NCBI GenBank assembly: GCA_002239025.1
Contig: MPNM01000015.1
Span: forward strand, 1-64,000
Origin: Chloroflexi bacterium bin125
GTDB taxonomy: Bacteria; Chloroflexota; Dehalococcoidia; Bin125
Reading direction: 5' to 3'
Length of the DNA: 64,000 bases
Shown: positions 42,807 to 51,685 of the stretch, in pieces
How positions within the stretch are numbered: the stretch's first letter is position 1
Layout of the letters: every line of letters starts with the position of its first letter
Position numbers and translations under genes: made by a program
Notes under the pieces: generated by a model
The model's database searches: none
The model's input: only the letters and a program-made list of their open reading frames with translations
What the model was told of the DNA's origin: nothing

Positions 42807-45800
42807 ATGAGCAAAGAGAGCCTTGCACAAGACTTGACCCGCGGCCGACGAAGAACTGCAGTCGCTATCTCGGTTCTATTCCTCACCCTGGTGGTGTGCC
42901 TGACTAACTCCGACGACACTGTCCGAGCCCAGGGGGCTCCTCACCTTGTCTGGTCTGCGACGATGACGACGGAAGAGGTGTATCAGGACTTCGGCTTTAG
43001 CAATCTCGGCGGGCATCGAAGAGGCTCCCTGACGGCTGACAGCTTCGTCGTCGACGAAGTCACCTACACGGTGAAGTTGATCGAGGCCTCTGGCTGGTTC
43101 TACATCGGCCTCGATAAAGAGGTCCCGTTCACATTCTCGCTCGAGGTTGACGGCGTCGTGCTGCGATCAGGCGACGCAGACCGATGGTCGTATAGCTCTG
43201 CCAAAGTTCTCTGGTGGTCGGATCAGGATGTGTACTGGGGTGATGGCGACCGGGTGAAACTCGCTCTGTACACCAGCGGCGAGGGTTCTGAATCCACCGC
43301 TGCGACGGGCAGTCCGACCATCACCGGGACCGTGCAGGTCGGCCAGACGCTGACTGCGGTCACGTCTGGGATCTCCGACGAAGATGGCCTGACTAACGTC
43401 TCGTACACCTACCAGTGGATTCGGAACGACGGAGACACTGACACCGACATCACTAGTGCGACATCTTCGACCTACACCGTGGTCGATGCCGACGAGGGCA
43501 AGTACATCAAGGTGAAGGTGAGCTTCACCGACGATGGCGGCAACGACGAGGAGCTGACCAGCGACGCATCCGATGCAGTTGCGGCGAGGCCGAACCGACC
43601 AGCCACGGGAGCGCCGACGGTCAGCGGCACTGTCACTGTCGGTCAAACGCTGACTGCGGTCACGTCCGGGATCTCCGACGCCGACGGCCTAACCAACGTG
43701 TCCTACGCCTACCAGTGGATTCGGAACGATGGGACGACCGACACGGACATCAATAGTGCGACATCTTCGACCTACACCTTGGTCGAGCCCGACCAGGGCA
43801 AGTACATCAAGTTGAAGGTGAGCTTCACCGACGACGCAGACAACAACGAGGAGCTGACCAGCGACGCGACCGCCGCCGTCGCGGCGAGGCCGAACCGACC
43901 AGCTACGGGAGCGCCGACGATCAGCGGCTCGGCCAAGGTAGGCCAGACGCTGACTGCGGATACCTCGGGCATCTCCGACGCCGACGGTCTGACCCACGCC
44001 TCCTACAGCTACCAGTGGATCGCGAACAATGGAAGCTCGGACACCGAAATCACGGGAGCGACCGCCTCGACCTTCTTCGTCCTGGCCGCGTACGAGGACC
44101 AGACGATCAAGTTGCGCGTCTCGTTCACGGACGACGCCGGCCACTCGGAGTCCCTGACCAGCGCTGCGACCGACGCGGTGGCGCTGTCGACCCAGGCGCA
44201 GCAGGCCAACACCGCTGCAACAGGCGCGCCGACGGTTAGCGGCACAGCCCAGGTCGGTCAGACTTTGACGGCGGACACGTCCGGGATCTCCGACGCCGAC
44301 AGCCTGACAAATGTGTCTTATGCCTACCAGTGGATCCGCAACGATGGAACGACGGACACGGACATCACTGGCGCGACATCCTCGACCTACACGCTGGTCG
44401 ATGCCGACCAAGGCAAGCACATCAAGGTGAAGGTGAGCTTCACCGACGACGCGGGACACAGCGAGACCCTGACCAGCGCGGTCACCGGCAGAGTTGCTGC
44501 CAGGCCCAACCGGCCCGCCACGGGAGCGCCAACAATCACTGGAACGGCCAAGGTGGGACAGACGCTGACTGTGGATTCGTCAGGCATCTCCGACGCCGAC
44601 GGGCTGACCAGCGTCTCATACACCTATCAATGGATTGCGAACGATGGAACTACCGACACTGGCATTCAGAACGCCACGGGGTCAACGTACACCATTCTGG
44701 CCGCCTATGAGGGAGACACCATCAAGGTGAAGGTGAGCTTCACCGATGACGCTGGACACAGCGAGAGCCTGACCAGCGAGGCCACGGATGTGGTCTCCCT
44801 AGCTACCCAGGAACAACAATCGAACAACGCGCCCACAGGAACCCCGACGATCAGCGGTACGGCGCAGGTGGGGCAGACGCTGACTGTGGATACGTCGGGC
44901 ATTGCCGATGTTGACGGGCTGACCGAGGTGTCCTACACCTACCAGTGGATTGCCAATGATGGAACGACTGACACTGACATCTCAGGCGCCACTAGTTCCA
45001 GCTATGCGCTGGTCGAGTCGGACGAGGGCAAATACATCAAGGTGAAGGTGAGTTTCACTGACGACACCGACAATGACGAGGAACTGACAAGCGAGGCGAC
45101 GGCAGCGGTGATGCCACCGCCGCCAGGTTATATTACTGTCGCGGTGATGGAGGACACCTCGGTCCCGGACAACATCGTCACCAACTTAAATGTGAGCTGG
45201 AACGACACGAGGTCATGCTCAGCCGAATACAACGCCTACCTAAATGTCGAACCAAGTAGTCAGAGCGGGAGCGAGACGTTAGGAACGCAGCAACACCTAG
45301 GCTCGGCGGCCAAGGAAAGCGATCAGGTTAGCAAGAGCCTCACGGGAATAATGGGCGGGTACCTAGGGTTCACTGTAGAAGTGTTTTGCGGAACAGATGA
45401 ATCAGGACGGATGGTCTCTCAAGTTTCTATTCCCTACTCGTACGGACGACAACCCAAGCCAGGTACATACTCGTCGGAGCCCTCCCTGAGTGCGCTTGCC
45501 GTGAGCCATGGCACATTGACACCCTCATTCAACAGCTACACCTTCGAGTACAAGGTCCCTGACGTGGCCAATGGAGACACCCGAACCACCATCACCGCAA
45601 CCCCCAAAGAGGGTTACTCTGTCGAATTCTTTGAGGCGTCCGACTTATGGGTGTCCGGATTCATGGTCGTTCCATACGGGCCCAATGGTCCTGCAGCGGG
45701 ACAAGACGAAGACTGTAAGCCAGCCTGGCAAGATTCATTGGGCCTACTGTACAAGCTCACTGACGCAGACCCTGATAGCCCAGGCTTCCAGGTAGACTTG

Positions 45801-48374
45801 TACGACGGTACTAACTACCTGATGGTCAACATCCGGCCTATTCTCTATTGCGACTTTGGAGAGAAATACGAAATAGCCATAAGTCGTGCCGACGGCGACG
45901 TGACTCTGACTCGACCTAATAGACCTGTCGGTGGTGATGTACGCATTCTAGGCGGGCCTTGGCGTGGGCCGCTTGTTGGCACCACCCTAAGTGCGAATGT
46001 TTCCGACGTCTGGGACCGCGATGGATGGGATGTAGCAAGCTTCAGCTACCAGTGGCTTGCTGACGATGTCGCCATAACAGGTGCGAACGCTTCCAGTTAC
46101 ACGGTGACCGAGGAGGAGCTGGGTAAAGCCCTGACAGTACGCGTGTCCTTTACTGATGGTCGGGGAGCCGAGGAAACCCTGACGAGTAGTGCAACGACGA
46201 TTGTGCGTTGGTCCAGGCGAACCCCGATAGGGACGCCAGTTGTTGGCGGGAACGTGGAAGTAGGTCAGACGCTAACTGCTGAAACGTCGGCAATCGCTGA
46301 CGACGACGGCCAGACCAATGTGTCCTTCGAGTACCAGTGGATCAGGAACGATGGAGCGACGGATACAGACATCTTCGACGCGACATCTAAGACCTACGCG
46401 CTAGTCGACGCCGACAAGGGCAAGTACATCAAGGTAAAGGTGAGCTTCACCGACGACGCTAACAATGTCGTGACCCTGACCAGCGCCGCCACCGACGCCG
46501 TCCGGGCCAGGCCGAACCGACCAGCCACAGGAGCGCCGACGATCAGCGGCTCGGCCAAGGTTGGCCAGACACTGACTGCGGTCACGTCCGGAATCTCCGA
46601 CGCCGACGGCTTAACCAACGTGTCCTACGAGTACCAGTGGATCCGGAACAATGGAACGACGGACTCGGACATCTCGAACGCTACGAGTTCCACCTACGAC
46701 CTTCTAGCGGCCGACGAGGGCGACACTATCAAGGTGAAGGTGAGTTTCACCGACGACGCCGGACACGGCGAGACCCTGACAAGTGAAGCGACTGAGGCGG
46801 TTTCCCTGGCAACCCAGCAGCAACGATCCAACAGCACGGCGACAGGAGCGCCGACGATCTCTGGTACCGCTCAGGTTGGACAGACGCTCTCAGCCAACAC
46901 GTCGGGAATCTCTGACGCAGATGGGCTGACCAGCGTTTCCTACGAGTACCAGTGGGTGCGGACCGACAGCACTGGCGACATGGATATCTCGGGAGCCACG
47001 GGCAGCACATACATCCTGGTCGACGCCGATCAGGGCAAGACCATCAAGGTGAAGGTGAGCTTCACCGATGACGCCGACAACGACGAGAAGCTGACCAGCG
47101 CCGCGACCGGCACGGTCGCCGCGAGGTCGAATCGACCAGCCACGGGAGCGCCCACGATCAACGGCTCGGCCAAGGTCGGCCAGACGCTGACCGCGGATAC
47201 CTCCGGCATCGCCGATGACGACGGTCTGACGGGCGTGTCATACGAGTACCAGTGGATCGCGAACGATGGAACCTCGGATACCGAAATCACGGGAGCGACG
47301 GCCTCGACCTTCTTCGTCCTGGCCGCGTACGAGGACCAGACGATCAAGTTGCGCGTCTCGTTCACGGATGACGTCGGCCACTTGGAGTCGCTGACCAGCG
47401 CTGCGACCGACGCGGTGAAGCTGTCGGCTCAGGCGCAGCAGTCCAACAGCGCTGCAACAGGCGCGCCGACGATTAGCGGCACAACCCAGGTCGGTCAGAC
47501 GTTGACGGCGGACACGTCCGGGATCTCCGACGCCGACGGCCTGACCAACGTGTCCTACGCCTACCAGTGGATGCGGAACAACGGGACGACCGACACGGAC
47601 ATCACCGGCGCGACATCCTCGACCTACACGCTGGTCGATGCCGACCAGGGCAAGTTCATCAAGGTGAAGGTGACCTTCACCGATGATGCCGACAACGACG
47701 AGCAGCTGACCAGTGCCGCGACCGGCACCGTAGCTGCCAGACCGAATCGGGTAGCCACGGGATCTCCGGCGATCAGCGGCACTGCGCAGGTCGGGCAGAC
47801 ACTGTCTGCGGACACCTCAGGCATCTCCGACGCCGACGGTCTGACAAACGCGTCCTACGCCTATCAGTGGATCCAGAACGATGGATCGACGGACTCGAAC
47901 ATCTCCGGCGCGACATCCTCTACCTACACGCTGGTCGACGCCGACAAGGACAAGAACATCAAGGTGAAGGTGAGCTTCACCGATGACGAGGGCAATAGCG
48001 AGAATCGGACCAGTCAGCCGACGGGGACGGTCGCTCCGCCGCCGCTCACGGTCCGGCTTGAGAAACCTGCCGCCTCGCACGATGGTTCCAGTGCCTTCAC
48101 CTTCGAGATCCGGTTCAGCGAGGAGTTCAAGCTCAGCTTCCGCACGCTCAAGTTCCATGCCTTTGATGTGACCGGCGGGACCATCCTGAAGTCGAAGCGC
48201 GCCGAAACGGGCAGCAACATTCACTGGAGGATCACGGTAGAGCCGCAATCCGCCGGCGATGTCAGCGTCTTCCTGCCCGCCACGACGGACTGCACAGCCC
48301 AGGGAGCCATCTGCACCGGCGACGGCAGGAAACTGTCCAACCGGCTCGCTTTCACCGTTTCCGGGCCCAGTTAG
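42807..48374 (+). CDS. Giant secreted protein with 13 Ig-like repeats
   Basis: The protein has 1,855 residues from the ATG at 42807, with GAGAGGAC eight bases upstream (GTG one codon earlier is possible). A signal peptide (AVAISVLFLTLVVCLTNSDD) is followed by a unique N-terminal domain to about 160. Thirteen roughly 100-residue repeats follow (VGQTLTADTSGISDADGLT... YQWIRNDG... IKVKVSFTDD): six at about 166-770, a divergent one near 1035-1137, and six at 1138-1741. Between the blocks lies a unique region with a cadherin-like beta domain (LSALAVSHGTLTPSFNSY, near 891). There is no obvious sortase or membrane anchor at the C-terminus. A surface adhesin or self-contact role is inferred. Convergent terminator follows. 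Confidence 0.88.
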   Translation: MSKESLAQDLTRGRRRTAVAISVLFLTLVVCLTNSDDTVRAQGAPHLVWSATMTTEEVYQDFGFSNLGGHRRGSLTADSFVVDEVTYTVKLIEASGWFYIGLDKEVPFTFSLEVDGVVLRSGDADRWSYSSAKVLWWSDQDVYWGDGDRVKLALYTSGEGSESTAATGSPTITGTVQVGQTLTAVTSGISDEDGLTNVSYTYQWIRNDGDTDTDITSATSSTYTVVDADEGKYIKVKVSFTDDGGNDEELTSDASDAVAARPNRPATGAPTVSGTVTVGQTLTAVTSGISDADGLTNVSYAYQWIRNDGTTDTDINSATSSTYTLVEPDQGKYIKLKVSFTDDADNNEELTSDATAAVAARPNRPATGAPTISGSAKVGQTLTADTSGISDADGLTHASYSYQWIANNGSSDTEITGATASTFFVLAAYEDQTIKLRVSFTDDAGHSESLTSAATDAVALSTQAQQANTAATGAPTVSGTAQVGQTLTADTSGISDADSLTNVSYAYQWIRNDGTTDTDITGATSSTYTLVDADQGKHIKVKVSFTDDAGHSETLTSAVTGRVAARPNRPATGAPTITGTAKVGQTLTVDSSGISDADGLTSVSYTYQWIANDGTTDTGIQNATGSTYTILAAYEGDTIKVKVSFTDDAGHSESLTSEATDVVSLATQEQQSNNAPTGTPTISGTAQVGQTLTVDTSGIADVDGLTEVSYTYQWIANDGTTDTDISGATSSSYALVESDEGKYIKVKVSFTDDTDNDEELTSEATAAVMPPPPGYITVAVMEDTSVPDNIVTNLNVSWNDTRSCSAEYNAYLNVEPSSQSGSETLGTQQHLGSAAKESDQVSKSLTGIMGGYLGFTVEVFCGTDESGRMVSQVSIPYSYGRQPKPGTYSSEPSLSALAVSHGTLTPSFNSYTFEYKVPDVANGDTRTTITATPKEGYSVEFFEASDLWVSGFMVVPYGPNGPAAGQDEDCKPAWQDSLGLLYKLTDADPDSPGFQVDLYDGTNYLMVNIRPILYCDFGEKYEIAISRADGDVTLTRPNRPVGGDVRILGGPWRGPLVGTTLSANVSDVWDRDGWDVASFSYQWLADDVAITGANASSYTVTEEELGKALTVRVSFTDGRGAEETLTSSATTIVRWSRRTPIGTPVVGGNVEVGQTLTAETSAIADDDGQTNVSFEYQWIRNDGATDTDIFDATSKTYALVDADKGKYIKVKVSFTDDANNVVTLTSAATDAVRARPNRPATGAPTISGSAKVGQTLTAVTSGISDADGLTNVSYEYQWIRNNGTTDSDISNATSSTYDLLAADEGDTIKVKVSFTDDAGHGETLTSEATEAVSLATQQQRSNSTATGAPTISGTAQVGQTLSANTSGISDADGLTSVSYEYQWVRTDSTGDMDISGATGSTYILVDADQGKTIKVKVSFTDDADNDEKLTSAATGTVAARSNRPATGAPTINGSAKVGQTLTADTSGIADDDGLTGVSYEYQWIANDGTSDTEITGATASTFFVLAAYEDQTIKLRVSFTDDVGHLESLTSAATDAVKLSAQAQQSNSAATGAPTISGTTQVGQTLTADTSGISDADGLTNVSYAYQWMRNNGTTDTDITGATSSTYTLVDADQGKFIKVKVTFTDDADNDEQLTSAATGTVAARPNRVATGSPAISGTAQVGQTLSADTSGISDADGLTNASYAYQWIQNDGSTDSNISGATSSTYTLVDADKDKNIKVKVSFTDDEGNSENRTSQPTGTVAPPPLTVRLEKPAASHDGSSAFTFEIRFSEEFKLSFRTLKFHAFDVTGGTILKSKRAETGSNIHWRITVEPQSAGDVSVFLPATTDCTAQGAICTGDGRKLSNRLAFTVSGPS

Positions 48375-48392
48375 CATCAGCCGGACTGAACC

Positions 48393-48426
48393 GGATACCG
48401 GAAGGCGATTCCGCCTTTCGGTATCC
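48393..48426. terminator. Bidirectional terminator between convergent genes
   Basis: GGATACCGGAAGGCG (393-407) pairs with CGCCTTTCGGTATCC (412-426), 15 pairs including one G-T. It lies 19 bases after the giant-protein stop and 36 bases after the end of the minus-strand XRE operon (in its direction), so it can serve both. Confidence 0.75.
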
Positions 48427-48462
48427 AGACGCCTTATCCCGACCATACAGAGAGAGTGCTGA

Positions 48463-48753
48463 CTAAGGTGGCTTTCTGTCAGGTTGCGGAGTCGATGGTT
48501 GCGAGGCGCAAGGCAATAGAGTGTCCAGCTTGCCTCGGTCGGCAGCGAGCGCCAGAAGCGAGAGCAGGTGACCGGCATCGGGTTTGGCGCCGCGGCGCCA
48601 TCGGTGCACGGTGCGGACATTGACGCGAAGTTTTCGCGCCAACTCTCGCCAGGACAGGCCGGCGGCCTGGCGGAACTCGTCCAGGCGTTGGGGAAAATCG
48701 ACTGGAAACTGCGACGGCTCGAGAACGTAAACAGACTGCTGGCGCCGACCCAT
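48463..48753 (-). CDS. XRE-like helix-turn-helix protein
   Basis: The product has 96 residues from the ATG at 48753, with GGAG about 10 bases upstream, overlapping the previous gene region. The HTH is FPQRLDEFRQAAGLSWRELA then RKLRVNVRTVHRWRRGAKPD. It resembles the next gene upstream (FPERL...GLSWERMA...LHRWRRG), so the two are duplicated regulators. It is the last gene of a four-gene minus-strand operon. Target unknown. Confidence 0.7.
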   Translation of the reverse strand: MGRRQQSVYVLEPSQFPVDFPQRLDEFRQAAGLSWRELARKLRVNVRTVHRWRRGAKPDAGHLLSLLALAADRGKLDTLLPCASQPSTPQPDRKPP

Positions 48754-48757
48754 CGTC

Positions 48758-49048
48758 TCAACTCCGCTTCCTCCGGATGACCAGCAACTCCTCATCCAGC
48801 AGCGTGCCGAGTCCTTCCGGCATGAACGTGGCCAGGCGCACGAGCGCCAGCATGGCCGGACCGTTGGGTACCGTGCCGCGTCGCCAGCGATGTAGCTGCC
48901 GCCCGTCGACGCCCATCGCGGCAGCCATCCGCTCCCAGGACAGCCCGGTCATCTCTTTGATCGCTTGCAAGCGCTCGGGAAAGTCGTCCGGCAACAGCGC
49001 TATACCCGGGCGCAACATCAGCTCGGGACCATTTCGCCTAGTTCTCAT
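48758..49048 (-). CDS. XRE-like helix-turn-helix protein
   Basis: The product has 96 residues from the ATG at 49048, which overlaps the upstream XRE gene by 11 bases; a GTG one codon earlier is possible. The HTH is LSWERMAAAMGVDGRQLHRW. It stops four bases before the start of its paralogue at 48753, so the two are co-translated. Confidence 0.7.
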   Translation of the reverse strand: MRTRRNGPELMLRPGIALLPDDFPERLQAIKEMTGLSWERMAAAMGVDGRQLHRWRRGTVPNGPAMLALVRLATFMPEGLGTLLDEELLVIRRKRS

Positions 49049-49283
49049 CACAGCGCTCCAGCACGAACAGGCAATCGAAGTTCGGAGTGTCGAGTGCCGA
49101 CTGCAGGCGCCTGCGAACCTTCGCCGACGGACTACGCCGACCGCCGATCAGCTGGGACAGATAACCGGGCGAGACATTGGTCAAGCGGGCCAGCTCGTTC
49201 TGACTGAGATTGCGCCGATTAATCTGTTCCCACACCGCATCGGGCTTCAGCTTCACCCTGGCGTATGGTCGTCTCCGTTTCAT
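49038..49283 (-). CDS. XRE-family helix-turn-helix regulator, paralogue of the gene at 40443
   Basis: The product has 81 residues from the ATG at 49283, overlapping the stop of the preceding small gene (ATGA). The XRE HTH reads INRRNLSQNELARLTNVSPG then YLSQLIGGRRSPSAKVRRRL, about two-thirds identical to the plus-strand regulator at 40443. The N-terminus is very basic (MKRRRPYARVKLKP). Three successive HTH genes in one operon suggest layered control of the neighbouring surface protein or recombinases, which is inference. Confidence 0.75.
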   Translation of the reverse strand: MKRRRPYARVKLKPDAVWEQINRRNLSQNELARLTNVSPGYLSQLIGGRRSPSAKVRRRLQSALDTPNFDCLFVLERCDEN

Positions 49284-49492
49284 GTTTCCTTACCTTCCTC
49301 GTTCGGGTCGCCGATGTCGCCATCAGACTCAGGCCAGCTGCTACTCCTGAAACCACCGTCGTGCGATCCATTCGCGCGTTCGTAGATCTCGGGGTGAGCC
49401 AGGTAGTGACGGGCGATAATCCGCGCCAGAATGCGCAGGCCGTCTCGCCGGGTTGTTTCCTCTGCCGCACTCAGCAGGGGTTGTTCGATCAT
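49280..49492 (-). CDS. Small protein leading the XRE operon
   Basis: The product has 70 residues from the ATG at 49492, with GAAGGAGG seven bases upstream, the best ribosome-binding site of the operon. It starts MIEQPLLSAAEETTRRDGLR and has an acidic, Ser/Gly-rich C-terminus. No family was recognised. Its stop overlaps the next start. Confidence 0.6.
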   Translation of the reverse strand: MIEQPLLSAAEETTRRDGLRILARIIARHYLAHPEIYERANGSHDGGFRSSSWPESDGDIGDPNEEGKET

Positions 49493-49975
49493 GAACGCCT
49501 CCTTCTCGGGCTCCAGCACTCCCTGCACCTAGCGGTTGGCGAGATAGAACCCTTGTATTTTTCGGCGCAAAAGTATCAACGAGCGCCCGCGATCTACAAC
49601 GTCTCTGCCCGCCAATCCGCGCCCAGATTCCTCAATCACTTGCTGAGATGTAGCCGCGTTGTGGCTGTATCACGCCAGTGGGTGCTAGTGAGCGACCACG
49701 TGGGGCGCTGCATGCCGGCTTTCGGTCCGGCCAAACGGAGATATGCACATTGGGCTCGCACCGTGCCAGCTGATGGCGGAGCGGCTGTCGGCAACGCGGC
49801 AAACGCCGAGCATGTAACACCGTGCTCAGTTCAGGGCTGCAGGCCATTGGGAAAACCAAGCCAACTCACTATGGTGTTCCGAACAAGGAACTAGGAGTGG
49901 TGTGACGTGACTAGCCAGCGACGTTCGTCCAACTAGCAACGCGATGTCTGAGCACAGCCCGAAAAGAGGCAACAA
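49493..49975. other. Intergenic region between divergent XRE operon and serine recombinase
   Basis: About 480 bases hold no supported gene. Promoters for the minus-strand XRE operon and the plus-strand serine recombinase must lie here. A T-rich patch, TTGTATTTTTCGGCGC, near 49551 stands out. No recombinase binding palindrome was recognised by eye. Confidence 0.5.
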
Positions 49976-51685
49976 GTGTCAATCCAAACAGAACTGACCC
50001 CCGCCGCGCTCTACGCGCGCGTCTCCAGCGACCGCCAGGACGTCGACCTCTCGGTCGCCGCTCAGTTGCGCGCGCTGCGAGACTTCGCCGAGCGCAGCGG
50101 CTACGTCATCGCGCGCGAATACATCGACGAAGCCGAGAGCGGCCGGATCGCCAACCGCCCCCAGTTCCAGCGGATGCTGGATGAGGCCAGAGCGCCGGAC
50201 GCCCCCTTCCAGGAGATCCTGGTCTGGAAGTTCTCCCGCTTCACGCGCAAGCGAGAGCACGCCGTCGCCTTCAAGTCGATGCTCCGGCGGCGCGGCATCC
50301 GCGTTACGTCAATCACCGAGCACGCCGACGACACCCCCACCGGCAAGCTGATGGAGGCGATCATCGAGAGCGTCGATGAGTTCTACTCCGAGAACCTCGC
50401 CCAGGAAGTGACCCGCGGCATGCGCGAGGCTGCCTCGCGCGGCTTCTGGGTCGCCACCTGGGCGCCTTACGGCTACCGCAAGGTCCACGTCCCCGACGGC
50501 GCCAAGACCCGCCCCAGGCTGGAACTCAACTCGCCTGCCGACGCCGTCATGCGGCGCATCTTCGACGATGCGCTGTCCGGTAAGAGCGTGCTCGACATCA
50601 CCCGCGCGCTCAACGCCGACGGCATTCCTACGACCAACGGCAAGCCCTGGCTCAAGACCACCGTGCACCGCTTGCTCACCAACGAGGCCTACACCGGCAC
50701 CCTCGTCTGGGGCCTCAACGCCAAGGACGGCGCCCCGCCGGTGCGGGTCGAGGACGCCTTCCCCGCCATCGTCTCGCGCCCCGAGTTCGAGCGGGTCGGG
50801 CAGCTGATGCAAGCGCGCCGACCCGAGCGCGCCCATCCCAGGCGAATCGCCAGCCGCTACCTGCTCTCCGGCCTCGTCCGCTGCGGCTCATGCCGCCGGG
50901 CGCTGACCGCCGCCGAAGCCAAGAGCGGCAAGTACACCTACTACGTCTGCCAATCGAAAATCAAGAAGGGTTCGGAAACCTGCGACACGCCCCGTCTAGC
51001 GGCCAAGCAGTTCGAGCAGTTGATTATCGACCAACTCCGCGAGCACGTCTTGACCCAGAGCAACATACGATCCTTGGTCACACTTGTCGACGAGGAAATG
51101 GACGGCCAGGCTCACGAGCAGCGCCAGAAGCTGGAGACGATCGAACTACAACTCGCGGAGGTCCAGCACCGCCTGGACCGGATCTGGCAGGTCATCGAGA
51201 CCTCCAACCTCGATGCCGCCGACGCGGGTGATCGCATCCGCGAGCACAAGCAGCGCCAGGAACAGCTCGAAATTGCCGCCGTCAAGGCTCGGAACGTCCT
51301 GGCCGAGCGTCGCCAACTGCTGGACAGGGCCGATGTCATCGCCGTCTTCGCGGCGCAGATGAGCGAGTTCCTGCTGACCAGCCAACTCACCGAGACGAAG
51401 GCGTTCATCAATTCATTCGTCAAGCGGATCACGGTTCGGCCCGGCCGGGCCGTGATCCGCTACGCCATCCCCATGCCCGAAGACAGCCCCATCGGGCCCG
51501 CTGACGCCGCGGAGGTTGGCCTAACTGAAGGAATTATGAGTACGGTACGTGTTGGTACGCCCGGAGGGACTCGAACCCCCGACCCCCAGGTCCGAAGCCT
51601 GGTGCTCTATCCGCTGAGCTACGGGCGCACGATGTCAGCTTACCCCGGTCGCCTCGGATGTTCGTATGGCCAAACGTACGCCTAG
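49976..51685 (+). CDS. Large serine recombinase (integrase), frame continues through tRNA-Arg
   Basis: The open frame has 569 codons with a GTG start. The resolvase domain has the nucleophile serine in LYARVSSDRQD (near residue 18) and FSRFTRKREHAVAFKSMLRR. A recombinase domain (TTNGKPWLKTTVHRLLTNEA), a zinc ribbon (RCGSCRRALTA...YYVCQ) and a coiled coil near 385-450 follow. Large serine recombinases integrate and excise elements with a directionality factor. The last about 50 codons (GTPGGTRTPDPQVRSLVLYP) are simply the antisense of the tRNA-Arg gene at 51553-51628, so they are not original recombinase sequence. The natural C-terminus was probably changed by integration next to the tRNA. Confidence 0.9.
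   Translation: MSIQTELTPAALYARVSSDRQDVDLSVAAQLRALRDFAERSGYVIAREYIDEAESGRIANRPQFQRMLDEARAPDAPFQEILVWKFSRFTRKREHAVAFKSMLRRRGIRVTSITEHADDTPTGKLMEAIIESVDEFYSENLAQEVTRGMREAASRGFWVATWAPYGYRKVHVPDGAKTRPRLELNSPADAVMRRIFDDALSGKSVLDITRALNADGIPTTNGKPWLKTTVHRLLTNEAYTGTLVWGLNAKDGAPPVRVEDAFPAIVSRPEFERVGQLMQARRPERAHPRRIASRYLLSGLVRCGSCRRALTAAEAKSGKYTYYVCQSKIKKGSETCDTPRLAAKQFEQLIIDQLREHVLTQSNIRSLVTLVDEEMDGQAHEQRQKLETIELQLAEVQHRLDRIWQVIETSNLDAADAGDRIREHKQRQEQLEIAAVKARNVLAERRQLLDRADVIAVFAAQMSEFLLTSQLTETKAFINSFVKRITVRPGRAVIRYAIPMPEDSPIGPADAAEVGLTEGIMSTVRVGTPGGTRTPDPQVRSLVLYPLSYGRTMSAYPGRLGCSYGQTYA
51553..51628 (-). tRNA. tRNA-Arg (anticodon TCG)
   Basis: The minus-strand sequence folds as a tRNA: acceptor GCGCCCG with CGGGCGT (first pair G-T), D arm GCTC...GAGC, anticodon stem CCAGG/CCTGG with loop CTTCGGA, T arm with GGTTCGAGTCC, discriminator A and encoded CCA (51553-51555). 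Its 3-prime end faces the serine recombinase, the usual orientation for an element integrated at a tRNA end. The G1-T72 wobble at the acceptor top is uncommon and could reflect a rebuilt 3-prime end. Confidence 0.95.

Noticed and set aside
43300-48030. Possible CRISPR-like array, because of regular repetition
   Set aside because: The period is about 300 bp and the repeats encode a continuous Ig-like protein; there are no short identical repeats with unique spacers.
51553-51685. The final recombinase residues as a real protein domain
   Set aside because: They are the antisense of tRNA-Arg (GGTRTPDPQV is a well-known artefact of that kind).
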